A DNA stretch of 13,514 bases from Burkholderiaceae bacterium (GTDB lineage Bacteria; Pseudomonadota; Gammaproteobacteria; Burkholderiales; Burkholderiaceae): positions 1 through 13,514 of the forward strand of contig JAGOCV010000082.1 in NCBI GenBank assembly GCA_017998575.1. The letters are read 5' to 3'. A program made the position numbers and the translations under genes. Shown here piece after piece: positions 1 through 7,314 of the stretch (position 1 is the stretch's first letter; every line of letters starts with the position of its first letter). The notes under the pieces are model-generated. The model saw only the letters and a list, made by a program, of their open reading frames with translations. It was not told the DNA's origin and did not search any database.

Positions 1-1
1 C

Positions 2-130
2 GACCTCGCCGTCGCACATCGCGCCCTGCTGCTGTCCAAGGACGCGGCCGTGCTGTGCATGCGCCGGCGGCTGGCGACGCTGGGCGTCTCGCTGTATACG
101 GCCTGGCCCGCCCCGCTGGCTGCCGCATGA
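2..130 (+). CDS. 3' end of an unidentified gene (partial)
   Basis: An open frame enters from the left edge and ends at the TGA at 128-130, giving 42 residues ending in LYTAWPAPLAAA. The stop overlaps the ATG of the next gene (ATGA), the usual arrangement for two co-translated genes, which is the best support that this frame is real. The visible tail, with ALLLSKDAAVLCMRRRLATL (an alternation of a short hydrophobic strand, an acidic residue and a basic helix, then LGV), is loosely reminiscent of the C-terminus of PIN-fold nucleases, but too little is present to assign a family. Function unknown. Confidence 0.5.
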   Translation, partial: DLAVAHRALLLSKDAAVLCMRRRLATLGVSLYTAWPAPLAAA

Positions 131-609
131 ACCGGCCGCGCAGCGCCACGCCGGCTGACTTCGATCAGCTGGCCGACGTGTTCACCGCGTCGGTGCGCGA
201 GGTTGCGGCCAGCCACTACGACGCGGCGCAGCGCGACGCCTGGGCGCCTGTGACCCCGGACTACGCTGGCTGGCGCGAGCGCTTCGCCGGGCTGCAGCTG
301 TGGCTGGTCGAGGCCGAAGACGACCACGGCCATCGACGCATGGCCGGTTTTCTCGGCGGCACGGTCGACGGCCACCTCGACCTGCTGTTCACCGCGCCGG
401 GCTTTGCACGCCGTGGCGTGGCGGCAGCGCTGTATCAGGCCTTCGAAACGCATTGCCGCGCGCAGGGCACGCGCACGCTGCGGACCGAGGCCAGCCTGGT
501 CGCGCGCCCCTTCTTCGAACGCCAGGGCTTCGCGGTGCAAGAAGAGCAGCAGGTCGTACGGCGTGGGGTGGTGCTGCGGCGCTTCGCGATGCGCCGCACG
601 CTCGACTGA
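127..609 (+). CDS. GNAT-family N-acetyltransferase, YafP-like
   Basis: This 160-residue protein is predicted to transfer an acetyl group from acetyl-CoA to an amine; the substrate cannot be told from sequence. It has the single-domain GNAT layout: an N-terminal strand and helix (ATPADFDQLADVFTASVRE, about residues 7-25), a central strand pair around residues 72-90, and the acetyl-CoA pyrophosphate loop FARRGVAAALY at 93-103 with the Arg-Gly-x-Ala core. The tail, EASLVARPFFERQGF at 121-135 followed by a GVVLRRFAMRR strand, is typical of the YafP-like subgroup. I chose the ATG at 127 because it overlaps the upstream stop as ATGA and leaves a normal-length GNAT domain; an upstream in-frame ATG at 55 would add 24 residues overlapping the previous gene. 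It converges on the next gene with only 6 bases between. Confidence 0.88.
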   Translation: MNRPRSATPADFDQLADVFTASVREVAASHYDAAQRDAWAPVTPDYAGWRERFAGLQLWLVEAEDDHGHRRMAGFLGGTVDGHLDLLFTAPGFARRGVAAALYQAFETHCRAQGTRTLRTEASLVARPFFERQGFAVQEEQQVVRRGVVLRRFAMRRTLD

Positions 610-615
610 TCTGGT

Positions 616-1425
616 TCAGCCGCGCAGGAACTGCACCGCCGCCCGCAGCCGCCGCACGTCCGTGCCCCAATGCGCGCCCGAGGGGAGGTGCCGAAGCCAG
701 CCCATGCGCGACGCCGCCTGCGCCACCGCTTCGGCCACGGCCGGACCATCGGCGGCGATCACCGCCTGCCAGCGCGCCCGGGCCGCAGCGCGCACATCCG
801 GATCGCCCTGCACATAGAGCGCGGTCGAGTGCAGGTAGCTCAGCCAGTCGCGCGCCTGGCAATGCGTGAGATCGATCGTGGCGCCAGGGTCGTCTTCGAA
901 ATCGATGTAGCCGATCACGCCATCGGGGCAGGCCACGAGGTTGCGCGCGAAGGCCTGGCTCAGGTAGCTGCCGCGTGCGTGCACGAGCGCGATCGCATCG
1001 AGGCCGCGCTGCCATTGCGCCAGCGCCTCGTCGCCATTGCGCAGCGCGGCTTGCGAGACGTGGCCCAGCAGGGTTCCCACGGGCTGGCCCTGGCCCAGAT
1101 CATCGATCAGCAGGCCGTGCGGACTTTCGGCCAGCACCGTCGGCACGCGCAGGCCCAGCGCGGCCAGTTCGCGCAGGCGGCGCGCCTCGTGTGCAATGGC
1201 GGCGGCGCCGCCCAGGTTCATGACCGGGCGCAGCATCTCGAGCCGCGCGAGCCCGGCGATCGCGCCCATCACCGCATAGCGCCAGCGCGGGTTGCGCGGG
1301 CCGGCCTTCTTGAGCCAGACCCGCCGCCCGTAGGCGACGTGCGGCGCCATCGACGCGGCCTGGCGCGGCAGAGTGTCGCGCAGGAATGCGGCGTAGTCGG
1401 GCTCGCGCGAGGGCAACAGGATCAT
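616..1425 (-). CDS. Kinase-fold protein (WaaP/BUD32-like), catalytic Asp apparently replaced
   Basis: This 269-residue soluble protein has the outline of a small protein-kinase-like or phosphotransferase domain. Candidate landmarks are a lysine in VWLKK (residue 39 or 40), Glu80 in an AHEARRL helix, a hinge-like segment GLLIDDL at 105-110, and a catalytic-loop-like HARGSYLSQAFARN at 149-162, followed by GYIDFEDDP with Asp175 at the metal-binding (DFG-like) position. In lipopolysaccharide (Kdo/WaaP) and BUD32-type kinases the loop reads roughly HxxG, then Asp-x4-Asn; here the Asp position is Gln157 while Asn162 is kept. It may therefore be a pseudokinase or use other chemistry. It starts 43 bases after the glutamate synthase-like gene on the same strand, so the two are probably co-transcribed. 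The ATG at 1425 keeps it clear of that gene. Family assignment is moderate, function unknown. Confidence 0.72.
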   Translation of the reverse strand: MILLPSREPDYAAFLRDTLPRQAASMAPHVAYGRRVWLKKAGPRNPRWRYAVMGAIAGLARLEMLRPVMNLGGAAAIAHEARRLRELAALGLRVPTVLAESPHGLLIDDLGQGQPVGTLLGHVSQAALRNGDEALAQWQRGLDAIALVHARGSYLSQAFARNLVACPDGVIGYIDFEDDPGATIDLTHCQARDWLSYLHSTALYVQGDPDVRAAARARWQAVIAADGPAVAEAVAQAASRMGWLRHLPSGAHWGTDVRRLRAAVQFLRG

Positions 1426-1468
1426 CGGCCGATTATCGGCAGCAGGCCGCACACGGCCGCATATGGCC

Positions 1469-3124
1469 TCAGGCAGCCTCGGCCAGGACGGGCGTGCGGT
1501 GCGGATCCACGGCGGCGCGGAAGCTGTGGGCGCTGGCCTGGGGCCAGTAGAAGCTGAAGACCTTGTGCAGGTCGTCCAGCGGGCCCAGCAGCGCGCCGGG
1601 GGCCACCTGCATGATGAGGTTGGAGAGCAGGCGCACCTCGGTGTCGTCGATGCGGCGCACGATGTGGTGGGCCGTGATGTCGCGCGGGTGCGAGAGGCCG
1701 GCGGCCTGCACCAGCTCCTGCAGCGCATGCAGCGTGCTCTGGTGGAAGTGGAACACGCGTTCGGCCTTGTCGGGCACCACCAGCGCCTTCTGGCGCTGCG
1801 GATCCTGCGTCGTCACGCCCGTGGGGCAATGGCCGGTGTGACAGCTTTGCGCCTGGATGCAGCCCAGCGCCATCATGAAACCGCGCCCGGCATTGCACCA
1901 GTCGGCGCCCAGCGCCATCAGCCGCGCGATGTCGAACGCGGTGATGACCTTGCCCGCCGCGCCGATCATGATGCGCTCGCGCAGGCCCACACCCACCAGC
2001 GTGTTGTGCACCAGCACCAGTCCTTCCTGCAGCGGCGCCCCCACGTGATCGCTGAATTCGACGGGAGCGGCGCCGGTGCCGCCCTCGGCCCCGTCGACCA
2101 CGATGAAGTCGGGCACGATGCCCGTCTCCAGCATGGCCTTGACGATGGCGAACCATTCCCAGGGATGGCCGACGCAGAACTTGAAGCCGGTCGGCTTGCC
2201 GCCCGAGAGGTTCCGCAGCCGGTCGATGAAATGCATCATCTCCACCGGCGTGGAGAACGCGCTGTGCGACGAGGGCGAAATGCAGTCCACGCCCACGGGC
2301 ACGCCGCGCGCGGCGGCGATCTCGGGCGTCACCTTGGGCCCGGGCAGCACCCCGCCGTGGCCGGGCTTGGCGCCCTGGCTCATCTTGAGCTCGATCATCT
2401 TCACCTGCGGCTCGGTAGCGTTGGCGATGAAGCGTTCCTCGCTGAAGCTGCCGTCCTCGTTGCGGCAGCCGAAGTAGCCCGAGCCGATCTCCCAGATCAG
2501 GTCGCCGCCATTGGCACGGTGGTGCACCGAGATCGAGCCCTCTCCCGTGTCGTGCGCGAAGTGGCCGCGCCGTGCGCCGGCATTGAGGGCGAGGATGGCG
2601 TTGGCCGAGAGCGCGCCGAAGCTCATCGCCGAGATGTTGAACACGCTCGCGTCGTAGGGCTGCGCGCGGCCGGCGCCGATGGTGACGCGGAAGTCGTGCG
2701 ACGCCAGGCGCGTGGGTTGCATGGAATGGTTGATCCACTCGTAGCCGTCGGCCCCCACGTCCAGTTGCGTGCCGAACGGGCGGTTGTCGGGCTCGCCCTT
2801 GGCACGCTGGTAGACCAGGGAGCGCTGCGCGCGCGAGAACGGCGCGGCCTCGGTGTCACCCTCGATGAAGTACTGCCGCAGCTCGGGGCGGATGTACTCG
2901 AGCAGGAAGCGCAGGTGCCCGATCAGCGGGTAGTTGCGCAGCACCGAGTGGCGCAACTGCCGCAGGTCGAAGATGCCGCGCAGCACCAGCACCAGAAAAA
3001 CCGGCACGGGCCACCAGGGCCACTGCAGTGCCAGCGCCCCCATCAGACTCACCACGGCCCCCGCGATGGCGAGTCCGAAGGCGGTGTAGCGCACCGGATA
3101 AAGCGATTCGAGCAGGGCGATCAT
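1469..3124 (-). CDS. FMN-binding glutamate synthase family protein, membrane-anchored
   Basis: This 551-residue protein matches the FMN-binding synthase domain of glutamate synthase but has no glutaminase domain, so it is an orphan GltS-like oxidoreductase rather than a complete glutamate synthase. Two hydrophobic helices at about residues 13-34 and 38-51 should anchor it in the inner membrane with the catalytic part in the cytoplasm. The (beta/alpha)8 flavin barrel shows NISAMSFGALS (163-173), the basic-glycine motif GAKPGHGG (251-258), DGAEGGTGAAP (344-354) and GADWCNAGRG. The motif GCIQAQSCHTGHCPTG holds Cys422, Cys428 and Cys433 with C-x5-C-x4-C spacing, as in the 3Fe-4S site of glutamate synthases. 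The true electron donor and substrate are unknown. No strong ribosome site precedes the ATG at 3124. It is divergent from the phc-like operon and probably co-transcribed with the kinase-like gene downstream. Confidence 0.92.
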   Translation of the reverse strand: MIALLESLYPVRYTAFGLAIAGAVVSLMGALALQWPWWPVPVFLVLVLRGIFDLRQLRHSVLRNYPLIGHLRFLLEYIRPELRQYFIEGDTEAAPFSRAQRSLVYQRAKGEPDNRPFGTQLDVGADGYEWINHSMQPTRLASHDFRVTIGAGRAQPYDASVFNISAMSFGALSANAILALNAGARRGHFAHDTGEGSISVHHRANGGDLIWEIGSGYFGCRNEDGSFSEERFIANATEPQVKMIELKMSQGAKPGHGGVLPGPKVTPEIAAARGVPVGVDCISPSSHSAFSTPVEMMHFIDRLRNLSGGKPTGFKFCVGHPWEWFAIVKAMLETGIVPDFIVVDGAEGGTGAAPVEFSDHVGAPLQEGLVLVHNTLVGVGLRERIMIGAAGKVITAFDIARLMALGADWCNAGRGFMMALGCIQAQSCHTGHCPTGVTTQDPQRQKALVVPDKAERVFHFHQSTLHALQELVQAAGLSHPRDITAHHIVRRIDDTEVRLLSNLIMQVAPGALLGPLDDLHKVFSFYWPQASAHSFRAAVDPHRTPVLAEAA

Positions 3125-3215
3125 GTCGTGGAGGGAGCGCGCCGGGGCCGCGCCCGTGGGTAGGGTGTGGGTCGCCGCATGCTAGCCCAATCGTGTGATG
3201 ACGCGCGAGCGTGCC

Positions 3216-3221
3216 TACAAT
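3216..3221 (+). promoter_or_regulatory. Candidate -10 box of the phc-like operon
   Basis: TACAAT lies in the divergent region between the glutamate synthase-like gene and the methyltransferase gene and matches the sigma-70 -10 consensus at five of six positions. The -35 region at the right distance (about 3192-3199, around CGTGTGAT) is weak, so activation by a regulator is possible. If used, transcription would begin near 3228 and leave an untranslated leader of about 120 bases before the GTG at 3351. No convincing promoter could be seen for the opposite strand. Confidence 0.42.
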
Positions 3222-3350
3222 GCCGCGAACAGGGCGGGGTACCGGAAGGAACGCGAAAGGCACAGTGCAGCAGGCGGCGAGGCCGCGGCGGGCACGGCGC
3301 GCCCGGCCCTGCCATCGTCGTCGTACCGATCCGCGAACACCATCCTTCCA

Positions 3351-4769
3351 GTGCAGTCCATCCGTCAGATCGATCCGGTCATCACTTTCCGCAACAGCCA
3401 GGGCGACCCGGTGCGCGGCACGCTCACCAGCCTGCAGCGCCGCGCGCTGGTGATGGAAATCTACAACCCCTACTCCATCGTCCAGATCAGCGAAGTGCTG
3501 AGCGAGCTGGTGGTGCGCGCGGGCGACCAGCGCGTGTACGAGGGCAAGGCGGTCGTGGTCAGCCTGGTCAACACCGGCCTGATGGCGGTGGCCTCGGTCA
3601 CGCTCACCGACGAATGGAACGAGCTGGCCACCATGGGCCGCGAGCCCGGCAACGTGATGCGCGAGGCCACGCGCTTCGTGGAGGACTGGACGCAGCGCTT
3701 CCGCGTGCGGCGCGACTACCAGGTGGTGGTCAGCGAGATGCGCGCCTACTTCTCCGAGATCACGCGCTGGGTCGACCAGGCCGACGTGGTGTCGGCCCTG
3801 CCGCGCGAGAGCAGCGGCCGCATCCGCGAGGACATCTTCATGGAGCTGGCCGCGCCGCTGCTGCACAAGGGCCGCGACTACCTGCAATGGTTCGAGGGCG
3901 AGGCGCTGGCCGTCGAGCCCGAGCTGGCGGTGATGCACCGCAGCTTCGCTCAGGCCGCCATCCATCCGCTGATCCTGCGCGCCCCCTTCGTGTGGCGCAC
4001 TTACGCCAAACCGCTGGGCTATGCGGGCGACTACGAGATGGTCAACCAGATCCTGGGCGATCCGCGCCAGGGGCCGAGCACCTACTTCCAGCTCGTCAAC
4101 TACATGTTCCTGCAGGCCGGTGTCGCGCAGGCCCACCGCAACCGCATCGACATCCTGGTCGAGCGGCTGGTACAGCTGGCGCGCCAGGGCGAAGCCGCCG
4201 GGCGGCCGATGCGCGTGCTCAACGTGGGCTGCGGCCCGGCGGTGGAGATCGTGCGGCTGCTGCAGACCACGCCGCTGACGCGCTGGCTCGACTTCACGCT
4301 GGTGGATTTCAGCGAGGAGACGCTGGAATACACCCGCACGCAGCTGGAGGCCGCCGCCCGCGCGGCCGGCCACGAGCTGCACCTGACGCTGCAGCACGAA
4401 TCGGTGAACCAGCTGCTCAAGCGCGCGTCGCGCGCGCGCGGGCCGGCCACGCCCGAGAGCTTCGACTTCGTCTACTGCGCGGGCCTGTTCGACTATCTGA
4501 GCGACAAGGTCTGCAACCGGCTGATCGCCTACTTCGTCTCGCGCTGCCGTGACGGCGCGGCCATCCTGGTGACCAACGTGCATGCGGCCAACCCCGAGCG
4601 GCTGTGGATGGAGCACTTCCTCGAGTGGTACCTCATCTACCGCGACGAGGGCGGGCTGCTGGCCGTGCTGCCCGAGGGCCTGCGAGACGCGCGCACCTGG
4701 ACCGATGCCACCGGCGTCAACGTGTTCCTCGAGGCGACCGTGTCGCCGCGCAGCGGCCCGGCCCCATGA
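3351..4769 (+). CDS. phcB: SAM-dependent methyltransferase, PhcB-like (3-hydroxy fatty acid methyl ester synthase)
   Basis: In Ralstonia, PhcB methylates a 3-hydroxy fatty acid to the quorum signal 3-OH PAME or 3-OH MAME; the same role is inferred here from domain content and operon order. The protein has 472 residues from the GTG at 3351. Residues 1-90 form a strand-rich N-terminal domain (ITFRNSQGDPVRGTLTSLQ) that recalls PilZ-like barrels but lacks a clear c-di-GMP motif. A helical middle includes KPLGYAGDYEMVNQIL at about 220-235. A class I methyltransferase domain follows: motif I VLNVGCGP at 289-296, acidic strand FTLVDFSEET near 315-324, and FDFVYCAGLFDYLSD at 371-385. An in-frame GTG-ATG at 3195 would add 52 Ala/Arg-rich residues, but it lies upstream of the TACAAT box, so I prefer 3351; no good ribosome site supports either. 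Its stop overlaps the next start (ATGA). The signal's chain length cannot be read from sequence. Confidence 0.85.
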   Translation: MQSIRQIDPVITFRNSQGDPVRGTLTSLQRRALVMEIYNPYSIVQISEVLSELVVRAGDQRVYEGKAVVVSLVNTGLMAVASVTLTDEWNELATMGREPGNVMREATRFVEDWTQRFRVRRDYQVVVSEMRAYFSEITRWVDQADVVSALPRESSGRIREDIFMELAAPLLHKGRDYLQWFEGEALAVEPELAVMHRSFAQAAIHPLILRAPFVWRTYAKPLGYAGDYEMVNQILGDPRQGPSTYFQLVNYMFLQAGVAQAHRNRIDILVERLVQLARQGEAAGRPMRVLNVGCGPAVEIVRLLQTTPLTRWLDFTLVDFSEETLEYTRTQLEAAARAAGHELHLTLQHESVNQLLKRASRARGPATPESFDFVYCAGLFDYLSDKVCNRLIAYFVSRCRDGAAILVTNVHAANPERLWMEHFLEWYLIYRDEGGLLAVLPEGLRDARTWTDATGVNVFLEATVSPRSGPAP

Positions 4770-6136
4770 ACGCCACGCGACGCGGCCACGAGCCCGGCTG
4801 GCAGGCCGAGCAGCAGCAGTACCTGCTGTTCTACAGCCGCGCCACCTTCGTCGTCACCATCGTGTTGATGCTCGGCGGCGTCGGGCTCGATCTGGCGTTC
4901 TACCCGGACCGCCTGGCCGAGTTCGCGCTGGTGCGCATCCTGGCGTCATGCATCATCGGCGCCGTACTGCTGAGCTACGCCTTCGAGTGGGGCCGCCGGC
5001 GCCTGCAGTGGCTCACCTACTTCTGGCTGTGCGTGCCGCAGCTGGCCATCTGCTGGATGATCGGCCGCACCGAGGGTGAGCAGTCCATCTACTTCGTGGG
5101 CCTGACCTTCGCGCTCAGCGGCATCGGCTTCTTCCTGCCGCTCACGCTGCTGGAAGCCATCGTCTTCGGCCTGGGCACCGTGCTGGCCTACGTGGCGGCC
5201 TGCCTGCTGTCGCCGGCCGGCGTCGAGCGGCCCAGCACGCTGGCGGGCAACATGCTCTTCCTGCTGTTCTATGCCGTGGTGTGCGCCGTGATCGCGGTGT
5301 ACAGCGGGCGCTGGCGGCGGCAATCGTGGCAGCTCAAGCAGGCGGTGGAGCGCGCCAACGACGACCTGCGGCAGACCAATGCCGCGCTGGCCGAGGTCAA
5401 GGGCCACATGATCCAGCAGGAAAAGATGGCGGCGCTCGGCACTCTGTCGGCCGGCCTGCTGCACGAGGTCAACAACCCGGTCAACTACAGCATGATGGCG
5501 CTCAACATGGCGCTGGCCGACCCGGCGGCCAAGGCCAGCGCCGATCTCAACGAGAGCCTCGTCGATGCGCGCGAAGGCATGCAGCGCGTGCAGAACATCG
5601 TCTCCGACCTCAAGACCTTCGCCTACCAGAAGCCCGGCGAAAACCCCGCGCGCGTGTTCGTGCTGGAGAAGGCCGTCGACTCGGCCCGCCGCCTGGCCGG
5701 CCATGAGCTCAAGGGCGTGCGGTTCGACGTGGACCTGCCGATGGACACCCACGTGGTGGGCGACGAGCCCGGCCTCATCGGTGTGTTGATCAACCTGTTC
5801 TCCAACGCCGCGCTGGCGCTGCAGAAGTCGGGCCGCGCCGAGCCCCGGATCACGGTGCACGGCCGCGCGCAGGACGGCCGCCTGCACCTGGCCGTGCGCG
5901 ACAACGGCACCGGCATCGCGCCCGAGCACATCACGCGCGTGTTCGACCCGTTCTTCACCACGCGCGACGTCGGGCAGGGGCTGGGCCTGGGGCTATCGGT
6001 CAGCTATGCCATCGTGCAGCGCCACGGCGGCGAGCTGCGTGTGGCCAGCGAGCCCGGCGCCTGGACGGAATTCGAACTCGATCTCGCGCTGGCCAACGCA
6101 GGCGGCGCAACCAACGACCGGGGAGACGCCTCATGA
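4766..6136 (+). CDS. phcS: Membrane sensor histidine kinase, PhcS-like
   Basis: This 456-residue protein is the predicted receptor kinase of the operon. The N-terminal half has six hydrophobic segments (about residues 26-46, 54-74, 83-100, 107-126, 128-148, 159-180) with short loops and no large periplasmic domain, which suits sensing of a hydrophobic ligand in the membrane. A coiled-coil linker rich in Gln/Asn/Glu (185-220) leads to the dimerisation domain, with the H-box LSAGLLHEVNNPVNY and phospho-accepting His233. The ATPase domain has an N-box INLFSNAAL (Asn347), G1 DNGTGI (379-384), F-box FDPFFTTR (393-400) and G2 QGLGLGLSVSYAI. All catalytic landmarks are intact. Both ends overlap neighbours by ATGA, indicating translational coupling with phcB and phcR. 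In Ralstonia, PhcS autophosphorylates and passes phosphate to PhcR; that is inferred, not shown, here. Confidence 0.9.
   Translation: MNATRRGHEPGWQAEQQQYLLFYSRATFVVTIVLMLGGVGLDLAFYPDRLAEFALVRILASCIIGAVLLSYAFEWGRRRLQWLTYFWLCVPQLAICWMIGRTEGEQSIYFVGLTFALSGIGFFLPLTLLEAIVFGLGTVLAYVAACLLSPAGVERPSTLAGNMLFLLFYAVVCAVIAVYSGRWRRQSWQLKQAVERANDDLRQTNAALAEVKGHMIQQEKMAALGTLSAGLLHEVNNPVNYSMMALNMALADPAAKASADLNESLVDAREGMQRVQNIVSDLKTFAYQKPGENPARVFVLEKAVDSARRLAGHELKGVRFDVDLPMDTHVVGDEPGLIGVLINLFSNAALALQKSGRAEPRITVHGRAQDGRLHLAVRDNGTGIAPEHITRVFDPFFTTRDVGQGLGLGLSVSYAIVQRHGGELRVASEPGAWTEFELDLALANAGGATNDRGDAS
6120..6126 (+). promoter_or_regulatory. Ribosome binding site of the phcR-like gene
   Basis: GGGGAGA lies six bases before the ATG at 6133, inside the end of the upstream kinase gene. 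It is the clearest Shine-Dalgarno sequence in the operon and fixes this start, whose ATG overlaps the upstream TGA. Confidence 0.6.
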
Positions 6137-7287
6137 ACGCCGTGCCCGCCTATGCCCAGGCCGAAACCATCCTCTACGTGGACGACGAGCCGCAGGCCTG
6201 CAAGTGGTTCCAGCGCGCCTTCTCCGACGAGTTCCGCATCGTCACGGCGCCCAGCGTGGCGGAAGCGCTGCTGCGGCTGACCCAGCCCGGCGCCGACATC
6301 GCGGTGCTGGCGGCCGACTACCGCATGCCGGGGCGCAACGGCCTGGACCTGATGGCGCAGGCGCAACGCGAGCACCGCGCGATCGTGCGCCTGCTGGTCA
6401 CGGCGTACGCCGAGAAAGACATGGCGATCGCCGCCGTCAACCAGGGCCAGGTGTTCCGCATCCTCGAGAAGCCGCTCGATCCGGGGCAGACACGCGAGGC
6501 CCTGCGCGAAGCGCTGGCCCGCCACCGCTCGCAGGCACTGGCACAGGCCCTGCACGAAGGCCGCGCTCTGGCCGTGCGCGAGACGCTGGGCTTCCTCGCG
6601 CACGAGCTCAACACGCCGCTGACCACCGTGCGCGGCTACATGAACGCGCTGCGCGAACGCCATCAACCCGACGGCGACACGCCGGGACTGGCGCGCTTTT
6701 CGGAGGGTCGGCCGGGCGAGGTGCTGTCGGCACTGGAAGCCGCCGAGCGCAACGCGCTGTACTGCCAGTCGCTGGTTTCCACCTTCGTCAAGTCGGCGCG
6801 CGAGGCCCACCCGGGCCTGGTGGCGCAGGGCGTGACGGCGGCCGATCTGGTGGGCGCGCTGCTGCGCGAATATCCGTTCGAGGACGGCGAGCGCGATTGG
6901 GTGCTTACCGATCTCGCCGCCGATTTCGCGCTGCCCGGCCAGCGCGACCTGCTGTTCCTGGTGATCAGCACGCTGACCAAGAACGCGCTGCAGGCTCTGC
7001 GCGGCCAGGCGGACCCGCAGTTGCGCATCAGCCTCTCGCGCCAGGCGGCGGGCGGCCAGGGCACTCCACGGCCATGCCTGCGCGTGTCGGACAACGGCCC
7101 CGGCATCGAACCCGAGCTGCTGCAGCGCCTGACGCGCGAAGCCGTCACCACGCGCGCCGGCAGCGGCGGCAATGGCATGGGCCTGCTGTTCTGCCGGCGT
7201 GTGCTGCAGTCGCTGGGCGGCGGTATCGCCATCGAATCGGTGCCCGGCCAGGGCTGCACCGTGTCACTTCTTTTCCAGCCGGCCTGA
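6133..7287 (+). CDS. phcR: Receiver-histidine kinase hybrid, PhcR-like
   Basis: This 384-residue soluble protein has a receiver domain first and a histidine kinase as its output, the arrangement described for Ralstonia PhcR. Receiver (about 10-125): acidic pair in LYVDDEP (Asp17, Asp18), phospho-accepting Asp62 in AADYRMPG, Thr90 in LLVTAYAE and Lys113 in LEKPLD. A helical linker leads to the H-box FLAHELNTPLTTVRGY with His157. The ATPase part shows an N-box LTKNALQAL (Asn284), G1 DNGPGI (320-325) and a G2 loop GGNGMGLLFC. It has no transmembrane segment and no DNA-binding domain. The intact H, N and G boxes suggest it can itself autophosphorylate, so it could take phosphate from the membrane kinase at Asp62 and control or relay through His157 to the next gene product. 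A GC-rich inverted repeat spans its stop codon. Confidence 0.9.
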   Translation: MNAVPAYAQAETILYVDDEPQACKWFQRAFSDEFRIVTAPSVAEALLRLTQPGADIAVLAADYRMPGRNGLDLMAQAQREHRAIVRLLVTAYAEKDMAIAAVNQGQVFRILEKPLDPGQTREALREALARHRSQALAQALHEGRALAVRETLGFLAHELNTPLTTVRGYMNALRERHQPDGDTPGLARFSEGRPGEVLSALEAAERNALYCQSLVSTFVKSAREAHPGLVAQGVTAADLVGALLREYPFEDGERDWVLTDLAADFALPGQRDLLFLVISTLTKNALQALRGQADPQLRISLSRQAAGGQGTPRPCLRVSDNGPGIEPELLQRLTREAVTTRAGSGGNGMGLLFCRRVLQSLGGGIAIESVPGQGCTVSLLFQPA

Positions 7288-7295
7288 CGGCCGGC
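7278..7295 (+). repeat. GC-rich inverted repeat across the phcR stop codon
   Basis: A perfect 7-base inverted repeat (GCCGGCC, loop TGAC, GGCCGGC) contains the end of phcR, including its TGA at 7285-7287, and lies 19 bases before the phcQ ATG. No run of T follows, so it is not a standard intrinsic terminator. It could stabilise the upstream message, reduce read-through, or limit translation of phcQ, which lacks an evident Shine-Dalgarno. The structure is seen; its effect is inferred. Confidence 0.5.
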
Positions 7296-7314
7296 GCCCT
7301 ATCTCCGCACGAAC

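Noticed and set aside
1463..3163. A 566-codon open frame on the plus strand opposite the glutamate synthase-like gene
   Set aside because: It is the antisense shadow of a clearly recognised minus-strand gene. High third-position GC keeps opposite frames open, and the product is a His/Val/Ala/Arg-rich sequence with no motif.
3195..3350. An N-terminal extension of the methyltransferase gene
   Set aside because: The 52 residues are low-complexity Ala/Arg/Gly/Ser and begin upstream of a good -10 box; kept only as an alternative start.
2856..4616. A 586-codon minus-strand open frame opposite the methyltransferase gene
   Set aside because: It runs across the promoter region and into the glutamate synthase-like gene in another frame; composition is typical of a GC-rich shadow, and the opposite strand has conserved methyltransferase motifs.
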